Shown here piece by piece: positions 22,623 through 34,093 of a DNA stretch of 64,000 bases; within the stretch, counting starts at the first letter, position 1; each line of letters starts with the position of its first letter. Source of the DNA: Phytoseiulus persimilis (taxonomy: Eukaryota; Arthropoda; Arachnida; Mesostigmata; Phytoseiidae). The DNA lies in assembly GCA_037576195.1 (NCBI GenBank), contig CM075102.1:1860001-1924000 (forward strand), read 5' to 3'. The notes below the pieces were generated by a model that saw only the letters and a list, made by a program, of their open reading frames with translations, did no database searches and was not told the origin of the DNA. The position numbers were made by a program, and so were the translations under genes.

Positions 22623-23814
22623 CTATGAACACTTCCTCAACCAGTGACGCATTTTAATGCAATCCGGGTTGACGCAGTGGGGGCACCGCATCGCCAGCTG
22701 CGGCGAAACCGCTATTTTCGAGTCTAGGTGGCTTTTGACCTCGTCGGCGAGGCCGCGAATGAAATGTTTGTTGAAGTTCGGGGCCTCGGCTCTGTAGATC
22801 CTCTCGATCTTGAGCTCCTTCGCGAGATCGTCTCCATACTCGATGTCCAGTTCGTGCAGTGTCTCAATGTGCTCGTTCACGAACGAGATCGGGATCATCA
22901 TCACAGTCTTGCGGCCTCTGGACGCGAAGCCTCTGATCGCTTCGTCCGTTTTCGGGGCGAGCCACGGCACCGGGCCCACTTTCGATTGCCAGACCAGCCT
23001 GTGTGGGTAGCGGTGTTTGAGTTTCTTCATGACCGCCAGAACGGTAGCCGCGACCTCCGACGGATACGTGTCTCCCCTCGCAACAACTTTCAGCGGGAGT
23101 GAGTGCGCCGTGAAAACCAGAACCAGATCGTCGTGCTGTTCCTTGGGTATTTTCTTCAGCGCAGCCTGTATCGAGTCCACGAATGCTTCGAGGAGTCCCT
23201 CGTTCAGGCTCCATCGATCGATGAAGCTCCAGCGCACGTCGCTCAGTCCGGGATCGCCGTTTACCTCCCTTTGCAGCTGGTTCAGAGAGCTTCCCGTCGT
23301 GCAGCACGAATACTGCGGGTACTGAGAGAAAGCCACCACTCTTTTGACCCCGTCTTTCTTGATTTGCTCGAGTGCGTCGCTGCTGAACGGAGCCGCGTAC
23401 CGGAACCCGACGTACGCTTTGTGTGGGGCGGTGGATGGCGAGATGGAGTCCAGCTGTTCCACCATGAGATCGCCCTGCTTCTGAGTGTATCGATATATGG
23501 GTGAGCCACCGCCGATTTCTTCGTACTTCTTCTGAACTTTAGGTGTCCTCCGTTTCGCGATCATGGGTCCTGGAAAGAAGCGAAAACTTCAGGACGAGGC
23601 TCGGAGGACCCTCACCAAGCCGCTGCAGCTAGTTCGTACCTGCTATGCTCTGGAAGGGCATGTTGATGATGTCTTTGTCGGTGAAGAGTTTTGTCAGAAA
23701 ATCTTGGACCTCCCCCAATGTTTGGGGTCCGCCCATGTTCATCATGAGAACGCCTGTCTTCGGAGCCCCCAGACAGGCTCTGGAAGTCGAGAAATTTCGA
23801 AGCTGCCGCAGCAT
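22623..23814 (-). CDS. FECH: Ferrochelatase, mitochondrial
   Basis: Two exons, 23814..23640 and 23569..22623; the split Gly codon closes the phase and gives 373 residues. The enzyme inserts ferrous iron into protoporphyrin IX, the last step of haem synthesis, on the matrix face of the inner mitochondrial membrane. Seen here: a short basic presequence ([15 protein letters not shown]), [16 protein letters not shown] at the fold start, FIAKRRTP-type [32 protein letters not shown] with the catalytic His, [11 protein letters not shown], and [12 protein letters not shown]. Four Cys expected to bind the [2Fe-2S] cluster are present: one in YSCCTTGSS and three in CPHCVNPDC at the C-terminus. The ATG directly follows a CCCTTTGCAG acceptor-like sequence, so an untranslated upstream exon is possible. 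Chelicerates are reported to keep the terminal haem enzymes while losing earlier ones, which would fit. Confidence 0.95.
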
Positions 23815-25457
23815 CTGCAAAGGGTGTGTGAAAGAGCTTTGAGTGTCCTGACCCCCAGAACGAGACAGAAAACAGAGTCCGCGTCGCGACGCGATCGGAG
23901 GGAAGAGCCAATACGCGCCCGCGGGTCATTCCGAGTCACCACTTGGAGAGCCCGCAGTTCGAGCTCACAATCTCGATGGCCCGCTCCCGAGGTGGTCAGC
24001 GGCGGCACGCGGGAGTTGAGCGACCAGCAGGCGTCTCGTGACGTCGACACTGCACGCCCGCCGGCTAATCGACAGACTTTCCGCTGAAGTGTTCAGCGGC
24101 TGTCGCACGACGGAACGAGGTCTGCGGGCACCAAAGCCAAACACAGCCCGCACGGACCATCAATCGCATTGTCGTGTTTCCTTCGGAAGAGGGAAGCGAG
24201 AAGGATCGAAACTGTAGCAGCAGCCGAGGGAGAGCTCCTCTCAGGTGTTGGCGCTGTCACGGAAAGCTTTTTGGACTTTAACGACTTGGGAAAGTCATTG
24301 CCGAGGAGCTCGTGCTCTCGTGTTTCCAGTGATCCCATTGTGCTAACGGAGTCAATGGTCCGGCTCCTGAGCCGCCCTGCGGGCGGGAAGTAGCCGAGTT
24401 CTCATACATGATCCAACGTCGTCGTATCGACCTGGAGCTCTTCTACGGACACACTTTCACCCGGAGTTGTGCGGTCTATGTTCCGGCTCGGACATTCGGA
24501 GTTGCGGTGAAACACCCGGGTATCCTGGGATCGACGGCACTGCCAAGGGCTTGCCACCGCTCACAAGCTCCGCGAGCGGCGCAGCTGTTCGGGGAACCGG
24601 TTCTCGAAGTAAGTTTTGAAAACATCCTCTCGTACGTTTGCCGAGTCGGCGATCCGGTGATCTTGGAGGAGGAAGTGTTGGCACGCGTCGAGGTGGCAAG
24701 TTCACCCACGACTGTTATCTTTGCGACATGAGCCTTGCCGGCCGCCGGTGGAAGACGTTCTGCTGGTGGCGTGAAGATGAGCCACGTACGGTTTGTTTTT
24801 ATTTTGTGACCGGCAGCAGCAGCCGCGAGAATCCGACGAGTTGTTACCCTCGCTCCTGCCCTGCCGCTCTTCCGCGACTGTGTCCACCGCGACCACGGTT
24901 TCGCCGCGGCGGCTGCTCACTCGCCGGCTCAGAGGATAGCTCACGAGTTTGAAAGATTTGGCGGGAAATCATTTCCGGTGCTGTTGCCAGCTTCGGAGAG
25001 GAACGCTGATTCCGTTGCGAGAGCTGCGTTCGGCTCGCTTTGCGCAGAGTCAGGAGACGGCGTCGCTCGGCCCTTGATCGGGTTTTGAAACTCTCGATTC
25101 GCCGTGAACGAGCGCCGGATTTTACGAGCGCCGCCTCTGTAGGCGCCGATCCAGAGAGCGGCTCGTTACGAGCTCAACTCATTGTCAATTACAGAGGGCC
25201 TCACATGAGTCACCAGTTCACAAGTACTCCGAACGTACATCGGTAAGGGCGAAGGAACACGATCGGCGGACGACCCGGAAAAAAAACATGACTTCGTTCG
25301 AATGGGGCGTTCGAGTGGGAAGGATGTCTGCCGAGCGGCTCCGCTCTCCTGCTCCTTGCATGTCTACAATGGGGTTGACGATGTAGCGTGCTGAAGTCTC
25401 GAGATCAGAGATGTTGTTCAAATTCTCCAACGTGTAAACCCGACCACTCCCTACGAA

Positions 25458-28400
25458 ATGGACGGCAATTCGCTCGGCGATTTGACCGAACGATCGAGCT
25501 TCGTCAGGAATTACAGTCCGCCATCGCAAAAGAAGGACCGCTCCAACCTATGGTGAGTATCCGCAAGCTTCCGCGAACATCGATACCGGTCGTTCCCCAC
25601 TAGACTGTTGCTTTGCGCCCCGATTCTACGTCCTCCCGGTCATCCCCCGGCTAGTTACAGAGCGCCGTGTGTGAGGTATTGAGCTTTGGATGGAATCTCA
25701 CCCTGCTTCGGCGGGGTTTTCCGGTAGACAATGCCCTGGGAAACATTGTCGAGTGGGAGGAGCGAGCGAACAATACTTGCGCCGAAAGACGAGTCGCGCC
25801 GAAAGCCCCACCTCGATGGCGAATCTACCCGTGATGCGTTCTTGGGCGTTAACTCGAGCACTCAAACAGCGATTCTCGCAGCTCAACTCACAACCCCATC
25901 CCATCTGAGCTTGGCATTCCTATTCCACCATTCTCCGAACAATTTTCGCCTTTCCTCTACCATTTCAAGACTTCCCGCCCCGGTGACTGTTTTCCCTCGT
26001 CACCATCAGGGTCGGATCGGGGACTGCAAGGCTCGCACACTCTGCAATACATCTTCAAGTAGCATTCCCTCTTTTTCCTCCAGCACCACTCTCCTGCTCT
26101 CCTTTCCCCTGTTCCTCCCAGCGTTGCGTTCTCGCGCATCCGCGTTCCTGTTCAGGAAGCGAAGACGATTCGGCCTCGAACTGAAATCCTCAATTTCTTC
26201 CAGTAAAGCGCTCAAATCTATAATATGTGGTCAACTGGTGTCGGTGCTCATGTGCGGCACGGCATACTGTCTCCAAGATATCAAATCTCGGCCAAAGGAG
26301 CCGCCCGGAAACATTTCGGGCCTTTCGGCAGCTCTCATATTCCCTACTTATGTGACGATGTTCATAATATTCATACCGTTCCTCGCCTGCCGCAGCGGCG
26401 AGAATTCGCTGTTGAACGTGGTCCGGGGTCGGGGTTTCAAGTACTTCGTTGTAGCAGCTATCGACGTCGAGGCGAACTACCTCATCATCCATGCCTACAA
26501 GTACACCACGTTACCCAGCGTGCAGGTGAGGCTTTCGCCGAGATGTCCCTCCGAGCTCTTGTTTCACCCGATCAGGACCACCGTCTGAGGAGCCTCTCTA
26601 ACGATTCTCTCGTCATTTTCCAGATGCTGGACTGTTTTAGCATCCCGATAGTGTTGGCGTTATCGTGGCTGTTTCTCAAAGTCAGATACAAGATCGTACA
26701 TATTTTGGGCGTCGTAGTCTGTGTCCTCGGGGTCGGCTCTCTCGTCTTGAGTAATGTTCTCGATTACAATGACACAACGCCCCAGAATCGCCTGTTCGGT
26801 GACATGCTCTGCCTGTCCGCCGGAGCTCTTTACGGGGTCTCGAACGTGCTCCAAGAGTTCACCGTCAAGGCGTTTTCGGGAAGTGTTGAATTCCTCGCCA
26901 TGATAGGACTATTCGCTAGCGCCATTAGTGGAATAAAAATGTGAGTATTCTCTCCGTTTCGCTCATCTAGACCAACATCGAGCGAGAATTCAGAACCGCC
27001 CGGACAGAGGATATTTCCGGGTTCGGACAGATTGTTTCGACCCGAGTTCAAGCAGACAGCGACTCCATTGGTGTCATGACAACCGCAATCGCGCGTTTGT
27101 TCAGGAGGAAGGCATTCTACCAGAGTCCGCGCGTGCATCTCCTCTCCTGTTACCATTACTGCTTCCGAACCTCCCGGACAGGGGCGTACCCAGAATTAAT
27201 TTTGCAGGGGGGGTAGTGTGCGGTGATGATCATCATCATCGTAGCGAGACTCTCATTGACGCATTCAACAGGGTTTTCAAACCTGTGAGGATGTTTATGA
27301 TAGGACTGAATCGTTGCGGGACACTTCCGGAAATCGAAGTAGAATATCATGCACCCTTCCCGATTTTATGATACAGCTCGGAGTCAATCTGTAACGGCTC
27401 GATGATCGAGCCTCAATCTCGGAAGTTAATCGATTTTTCGTTTTTCGCTCGGTTAGTGAGAGAACCGTTCGATAACGAGCCGCTGTCCGAGGCTGAAAGT
27501 CGTTTGGTTCTAACCGTCCTATTTACAGCGTCTCAGTGAGTCATGCTATTCTTAGAGATGGCAAGGCCCTTGAGGCGCCCTAATCCCCGAGAGCCTTTTC
27601 GGCCACAACTGACCCGAAAGCCAGCCGAGGAGGGCGGTGACAAATTGTCCTCGAGCGCTCCATTCAGTTCATTCTGCGCGCCTTCCACTTATCACGAGCC
27701 GCGCATGCGATCGTCTATCCCACATCCAATTCATCGAACATAAGTTATTCATGCCCTCCATCGACCCAAATTGATCACAACCGAGTCATTCGACTTAAAT
27801 CCATCGCAGTCAATCTCTTCTTTGTTCCAGGACCATCTTGGAAATAGACGCGGTGCAGACAGTTCTCTCGCTGGCGCCCCCTCAGCAATTAAGCGTACTG
27901 GGGTTCTGTGTGTTCCAAACGCTCATCTATCTGCTCATAGCGGTTGTTATTTCGAATTCATCGGCGACAGCGCTCAACCTCTCAACTCTCTCAGCGGACG
28001 GCCTATCACTCCTTGGCTACTATTACATTCTGAACAAAACTTTTGGGGTGAGTACTAGGATCATGCGGCAGATCAGGCGCATGGAATCCCCGGGGAGCGC
28101 GGGGAGTAGCACCGGTCGAATAGGGGGTGATCCCGATGTCAGGGATCTGTATCACCCACCAGCCGGTACTCCTCCCCGTACTCTTCAAAAAGGTTCGAAA
28201 GTCTGGCTTAGAAACTCCCGCTCCGTTATTCCGAAACGATCTAAGAGAGATTCCTCGTTGCAGCTGCATTATCTGTTCGTGGTGTCTCTGTCGTTGGTAC
28301 TGTTGGGCGTAGTTCTGTTCCACTATAAGCCCACACCGCTAGGATGTCTTGTAAATATGAACATGGCCAACCATTTACACTCACGGCTCAGCGTCGCCGT

Positions 28401-28503
28401 CCACATCGACTCCGATGAAGAGGCGCTAGCAAACGGGAGACCCGCGTTCGTCCCGGCTCCCGGCGCTCCGTGCTCACGAGCCGAATACGACCTTTTGAGA
28501 TAG
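25458..28503 (+). CDS. Solute carrier family 35 member F1/F2-like transporter
   Basis: Five exons: 25458..25552, 26204..26525, 26624..26940, 27831..28047, 28264..28503; every phase closes, giving 396 residues (human SLC35F2 is 374, F1 408). The family consists of ten-helix membrane proteins of the drug/metabolite transporter superfamily; SLC35F1/F2 sit in plasma or endosomal membranes and F2 imports some nucleobase-like compounds. Diagnostic stretches: QLVSVLMCGTAY, FVVAAIDVEANYLIIHAYKY and TTLPSVQMLDCFSIP (the DVEANY..AY.YTT.TSVQLLDCF signature), then GDMLCLSAGALYGVSNVLQE, GLFASAISGIKM and LSTLSADGLSLL. The N-terminus is cytosolic-looking (32 residues before helix 1); the C-terminus has a short acidic and proline-rich tail. 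The ATG at 25458 is chosen because its exon ends in a GTGAGT donor in the right phase. Substrate unknown. Confidence 0.92.
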
Positions 28504-31500
28504 TACCGAGTGGCCGCGCCCCGGCCCCCTAAACGCATTGTGTGCGCATACGGACTCGTGGTGATGGGGGGCGGCCTGAAAGGAACACCACGCAGTGTCA
28601 GCGTATGACAAAAGCTCATTACGTGATCTCAACAATAACAACTGTAGTGATGATTGCAACATTTTCTACGTGCAACTATTATACTTCGTATGAGTGTGGA
28701 TGCTTAGGAGGCACAAGGGAGGAGCCTGAACAAATAAACTTTTTTCCAAAACCCGCCCTTCAATCGATCGGGGATAGTTCTTACTGGGTGTTTCTGGCCT
28801 ACAGTATCGTCCGGTCGTATGATTTCAGCTCGAGCTCGACTTGAGCTCAGGTCGGACCTACGACCTGTGGCGTTGGATATTCGTGCATCAAAGTACCATG
28901 GATGGAGGCGCCATATGACCGGCTTCTGTGCACTTCTGCGTCCCCTCCGATCGGCTCTCGGGGCTTCGGGGAAAAACGTCCGGCGCACAGAAACTCGAAA
29001 GGAAATGTGCGACAGTTGGACTTGCCCTACAGCCGGTACCTATGCTGGGAAATGTTGTAGAAAAGTACGGGAAGGAAAAATCACCGTCCGGATCGATCCT
29101 GAGAGCTCGACAGTGTGCATCTGTTCATGAAGTGATTGAACTTCGCCTCCGTCGGGCAGGCGAAGTCGGGAAAGTTCACTCATGACGTGTATTTGAATCA
29201 TGAGTCCAGATCGTGTTTCGCTGACGGTCTTTTCGAAACTTGGCTTGTGGACAGTCGGTAATTGGTGAATGTTGCCCACCACGTGCTCCGTCCACGCACC
29301 CTCGATTCGGATCAGGCTCGTGGATCAGGATGTGCGGAACGGCTCCGTACGTCATTCGTCTGGTTTTTCACTCTCATTCATGTACACTCCATTGCAAAAA
29401 TATGTGCGCAGCCCTATTTTTCCATGTAACTTCTGACTCGAACGTCCGATTGAGGTGAAATAGGCACTTTCGTTGGGTTCATTTGTCAGGATAATTACCC
29501 CATCGATTGAATTCCCTATCTCTGCCGTTTTCGGGCAGAGCGCCCCAGAGAACGCGAGTTTCCACACTTCGATTCGTTGCAAAATATTCTCGTTGTAATG
29601 TCTGAAAGGTAGTTCGCTCAAGCTTATATTCGCAGCGTGCTTTGATTCCGTACTCCGACTCATTATTCCTTCGTCAGAGTTCCCAATTCCTGTCCCCGGT
29701 GACGAGAACACCCAGGAGAATGCGAAATCACCGACTCCAATCTTCTGCGCTAACAGCGGGATCAAACAGACCTCAAGATCGTGTGGTACATCAACGAGAA
29801 AGCTTCCTCGCCCAGAGAATCGGAAGATAGAGACTCGGACCTCATGATTGATGGCATCATGATTCCGAGTATGGTATACGAGCACGGTACTCTAACTCAA
29901 GCGAGCTAACTTTTCGAGTCCATACCTTCATTAATCGTATGTTATAGTCACGTATTACACTATATAATACAGATTGTGAAGTATGTTACACAGAGATGTT
30001 TTATTCGATCGACGCGTGGAGCTCAGGGAGCGCAGCTCTGCCAGAACACTGGGCACGAACGCAGCCGCTGCCTTCAATCCAGCGTTCCCCTTCTGACTTC
30101 GACGACTATGTGTTGCCTGATTAACAGCGGCGGCTACGGCAGATGACGGCGAAGAAGATTACGACTAAGTCGATGGAAGGCTTCAGCGTCTCCGTCGTTC
30201 AGTTCGGCTATCTAACCTACTTCTCCTGAGTATCGCCCTGCTCTCGCTCCGTATTACTGCCGGCTGATCGCCCCCGCTCGATGGTGATGATTCCAATAAG
30301 CTAATACTCCGTTTCTTCCCTCCACGAAGTCGCTCGCCTGAATGTCAATGGAGATTTCAGATTTCGACTGTTCGGCCACACCTCATTGATAATCGTGGAT
30401 TCTCGCTCCGATTCCGCCATGGTTATTTGTTTCATGGCTCAATTTTGTCTCCGGAATCGCAAAAATATGGAGCTCTTCCTGCTCGCAGGAGTATGATATC
30501 GTTCTGATTCCAGATAAGCCACGCATTCGTGACCACGAGAATCTGGCTTGTTCCATCCAGCGTATTGTTCTACTCCGGCAACGAGTATCCATATTGCAAA
30601 TTCTACGTGTTTAGTGGATACTATCCGTTACTACCGGTATGAATCTTTAGTTCATGACCACCCAGGAAGAGATAAACGATGTCCACTCTCCTCGAAATCG
30701 CGGACAGGGTCTCGTTGAGCAGAAGTGATCGGAGTTGGATAGTTGTTGATAGAGTTGGAGAATATGGCAAGAGAATTGAACTTTTTTTTTTTTTTTTGCA
30801 GCTCACGTGGTCGACCCGTGGTCTCTACGATCGCGGCCCCGAACCTGTCTCAGATGTGCCTTCGAATAAATGGTGACAATGAGTCCAGCCTAAGCGAAAA
30901 TATTTCCCACAACCTCTCCCGTGCGCGTTCTCTCTTTTAGGTTGCTTCCGCCGGAACGTATCGGTGACAGTTTGTGGCTGCGTTGCCTCGGAGTCGAGCG
31001 GAGTTTCGTGCCGATTGACGCTTCCCAGTTCGCCGCATCATGGTGTCGGTCCAGTCTTGGGCCGCGGATATCTGGTATGTAGCCGTCAGAAACAAAGCGT
31101 TCATGCGGTCGCTGTTTTAGCTCCTGCATATTCGCACAAAAGCGCTCATCAAAAACATTTGAGGAGAACAACAGATGTCCGTTATTGATGCAATTATCGC
31201 TCCTCGTCGACACTCGCGTCGGCGACTCCGGCGACCGATTTCCATATTCGACTGTGCGTCGTTTCCGCTGTGGTGCTTTCTGAAAGCACATCGACTCGGA
31301 CTGGCTCAGACCGAACACCAGCCGATGCGGCCCCTAACGCGGCCGCTGATTTCGATGTCGCTGCCGCTGCAAAAGGCGGGACCTGGTCGACAACGCTAAC
31401 GTCACGCTTTTGGAGTCGCCCTCGCTTTTGATGCTCACGTTCGACCCACTTCTATCTGAAAGTCTTACATTTTTGAGGGCTTGCCCCGTTGCGCAACAAC

Positions 31501-33291
31501 TTCCATGACATTTGAGCTATCCGGGAACAGAAACTTCTGCGAGCAGTCGCAGCGTTAACGGAAACTACTCATCCTGAGAGCCCATGGCGGTGCGCTCGAC
31601 TCGAGCGACGTCTACTCTGCCCGGAGCGAAACCAGGAAGTGGGACGATTGTTTCATCAGATAGATCTGAGGAGATCGGTGCATCTTCGAGAGAACCAATC
31701 GAGAAGATCCCATTCCCAGAACGGAAACTCGTTGAAAGCTGCTGAAGAACTGATTTATGGGCCAAGTTGGACCTTGCCACAATCACCCGAACCCCGGGAG
31801 CAGTTCTTCCGCGGAGTTCTCTGGGATGCCGCGCGGATGCGCCCTCTCTTGAAGAGACAGAAGCCGTCGACAAATCTACGGAATCTGATAGTTTCGCTCT
31901 CGCGTGTCCGCAACCGTGGATGCAGACGGGTTGAAAACTCGCTCTCGAGGATTGAAAATCGCAGAAGTCGCTCCGAGGGCAATGACTTGATCAAAAATTC
32001 TCGATTTGGGGATGTTCCCTATCGCTTGCGTGATCACCAACATTGATAGGTGTTCCCTGAAGTGTGAAAGTGTGTGAGCGGGCAACCGAGAACTCGAGAT
32101 CCGGGAACGGAGGCGTCGCTCGCTTCGGACGCTAACCCACGTTTAGCCAGCGCTTTCGCCGAACCATCGGCGGAGCCAGCGCGAACAAGACGACCACAAA
32201 TGGTCCCAACGTGGTTTGGCTCATGCCGGACCAGAGACAACATCGAAAGCGTCCACTCGGGTTTCCCGACTCCGCTCAGAGTGACGGAAGTTTCCCGGTT
32301 GAGTCCGTTGAATTCTCCCGAGCGGAGAATGAAAGGCGGGAGGGCTTAGGTCAAGTCGCCAACGTTGCCGGCTAGTCTCAACGGTCGCTCCGAACCGCGC
32401 CAACTTGACGGCTGTAAATATCTCCTTCGCTTCCCGGTCGCCCGTTGCAGCAATCCCGTTAGCAGAAAATGGAATATGGTTCCGAACAAAGCGCAACGTT
32501 ATGCCAACTCCCCCGAACGGCATCCGGAATCTAGATAAGCGGAGTAAAAGTTCGAGACGACTAGACTTCACGCAAAGCAGCGGACGCGGCAGCGTCGACG
32601 TTGTTTAGCGTGTTTCGATAAGGAACGTATTATCACCAGGGCGGGCCATGAGAGTTTCCCAGGAGTAGCGTTTGGCGAATATCTGCGTTTTTCTCCTCTT
32701 TCGAATCAATCAACTTCCGGACATCGGAGCTCCGCGACGCGCCTTCCCCAGTGAGTCGCCGACTTCGTCAGGGCCACCCGACCTGTTGGAGGCAAGCATA
32801 GCACCGCTTGACAACCTCTTCAGTGAAAACCGCCAGTCATCGCCTTGTTGCTGGGCGTCGTCCCACGGAATAATTCATGAAGGGGTCGACCATTGTTGCG
32901 GATCCGGCCGATGGAAGAATTGCCAACTTCTTCTCGTCAGCCCGGTGCCCGACCACCCTTGGCTTCGCTCACCTCAACCTGCAACGACTTTTGGCCGCCC
33001 GAGGTGGATCAGCGTCAGTTGCTCGCGCTGCGGAACTCCACGACCTGAGGCTGCTCAAGCTCGGCGATCGCGCACCTTGTCGATTCATCATCACCTGACT
33101 CCCCTCTGAATGCGAAGCAGAGCGAATTAGGCGATCGCTTGCTGTGCAAGAGTGCGCAACCCTTTCCGGATCGAGCCCTCGCCGATCGGGCTGTTGACGC
33201 CGCCGTCGCCGTAGTCGGCGTAGCACGGCCGTCGTTCAACGCAACCGTCGAAGCGACAGAGGCGGTGACGGCTCACCACTGGTGGGTCTGG
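28504..33291. other. Long gene-poor interval with one repetitive open frame
   Basis: An AATAAA at 28733-28738 probably ends the SLC35F transcript. A GGGGCGTACCCAG-type repeat fragment lies earlier, in intron 3 (27179-27216). From about 28750 to 33290 I see no gene I can name; the one notable item is the minus-strand open frame 29885..29352 listed separately. A run of 17 T at 30782-30798 is the main simple repeat. Confidence 0.45.
29352..29885 (-). other. Unassigned open frame with an internal repeat
   Basis: 178 codons open on the minus strand, without a suitable ATG at its start, so if coding it is an exon. The translation contains two similar blocks of about 45-55 residues: IGVGDFAFSWVFSSPGTGIG, continuing NSDEGIMSRST, and IEVWKLAFSGALCPKTAEIG, continuing NSIDGVIILT. 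The blocks are about 165 bases apart in the DNA and clearly diverged. I know no family with this repeat and cannot tell a decayed tandem duplication from a real exon. Confidence 0.3.
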
Positions 33292-33834
33292 ATGGAGATA
33301 GAAACGTCGCCGAACGGGCAGCTCGCCCCTCGACGCATGGAGGGCAGTTTCGTGTGCACTGTGAACGAAGCGGACTACGCGCCGAATTGGACTGTGGTCA
33401 CCAGGTACCTCGGCAGCAGACCCACGACGGGATTTTGGGGACTGCGACACACGAGGTCGCCCGTCGACGAGCTCGTCGAAGCCGCGCGTAAACCCCACAA
33501 CCCGTCGCAGCTAGTGCGGCTGTCAGTGTCCCCGAGGGGAGTTTCGATCAACGAGATCGGGATCGCGGTGAATGGAGAGAAGCTCTACCCGATCGAGTGC
33601 ATCTCATACGGGGTTCAGGACGTGAGCTACGCGAAAATCGTCGCAATCATCATTGTCAGCGAGCACGGTCCTCTGGAGTGTCACGCTTTCGTGTGCGAGA
33701 GCAAAGACTCGGCGAGGCGGCTCACCCTGACTCTGGCGGCCGCGTTCCGTGAGTACGGACGGAGGAAATCCACCAGGCCCAAGAGCAGGGACGTGGTGGA
33801 TCTTCGAGGCGAGCAAGGAGATTCCGAAGTGTGA
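33292..33834 (+). CDS. PTB/PID-domain protein (3' exon or whole gene)
   Basis: Open frame ending TGA 33832-33834; the first ATG in the well-conserved part is 33292 (180 residues), but the frame is open further upstream and an earlier exon is possible. The fold looks like a phosphotyrosine-binding domain: strand one TVVTRYLGSRPTTGFWGL, a helix DELVEAARK, then LVRLSVSPRGVSI, YPIECISYGVQDVSYAKIVA (the I.YC..D....VFAFI position), LECHAFVCESKDSARRLTLT and a C-terminal helix LAAAFREYGRR, the order seen in FAM43, Dab and Shc-type PTB domains. Such adaptors bind NPxY-type motifs or phosphoinositides near membranes. I cannot assign a subfamily. A basic tail follows the domain. AATAAA at 33996-34001. 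Confidence 0.72.
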   Translation: MEIETSPNGQLAPRRMEGSFVCTVNEADYAPNWTVVTRYLGSRPTTGFWGLRHTRSPVDELVEAARKPHNPSQLVRLSVSPRGVSINEIGIAVNGEKLYPIECISYGVQDVSYAKIVAIIIVSEHGPLECHAFVCESKDSARRLTLTLAAAFREYGRRKSTRPKSRDVVDLRGEQGDSEV

Positions 33835-33995
33835 TCCGAAGTGACCCGACGGCGAGAGCTGCGGACAGTTCCCGTGTACAAAGAATGAAAGGGGTTCGAA
33901 GCGTTGCGAAGTGTAAACTCGAGTGGCTGCTGCGACATCGACTCACCGTGCTTATTTAAATCCTCGAGAGCGTGTTCATGAATCAGATTTCGATA

Positions 33996-34001
33996 AATAA
34001 A
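33996..34001 (+). promoter_or_regulatory. Polyadenylation signal (PTB gene)
   Basis: AATAAA 162 bases after the PTB-domain stop codon and just before the first visible exon of the LRR gene. Confidence 0.6.
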
Positions 34002-34093
34002 TTGAAGTATTCCGCCGAGATTCGTGTTCCACACTCGTTCAAACCCTGATTCAGAGCTGATGACCCCGAAAATATTTTGTGTTGGCATTCCAG

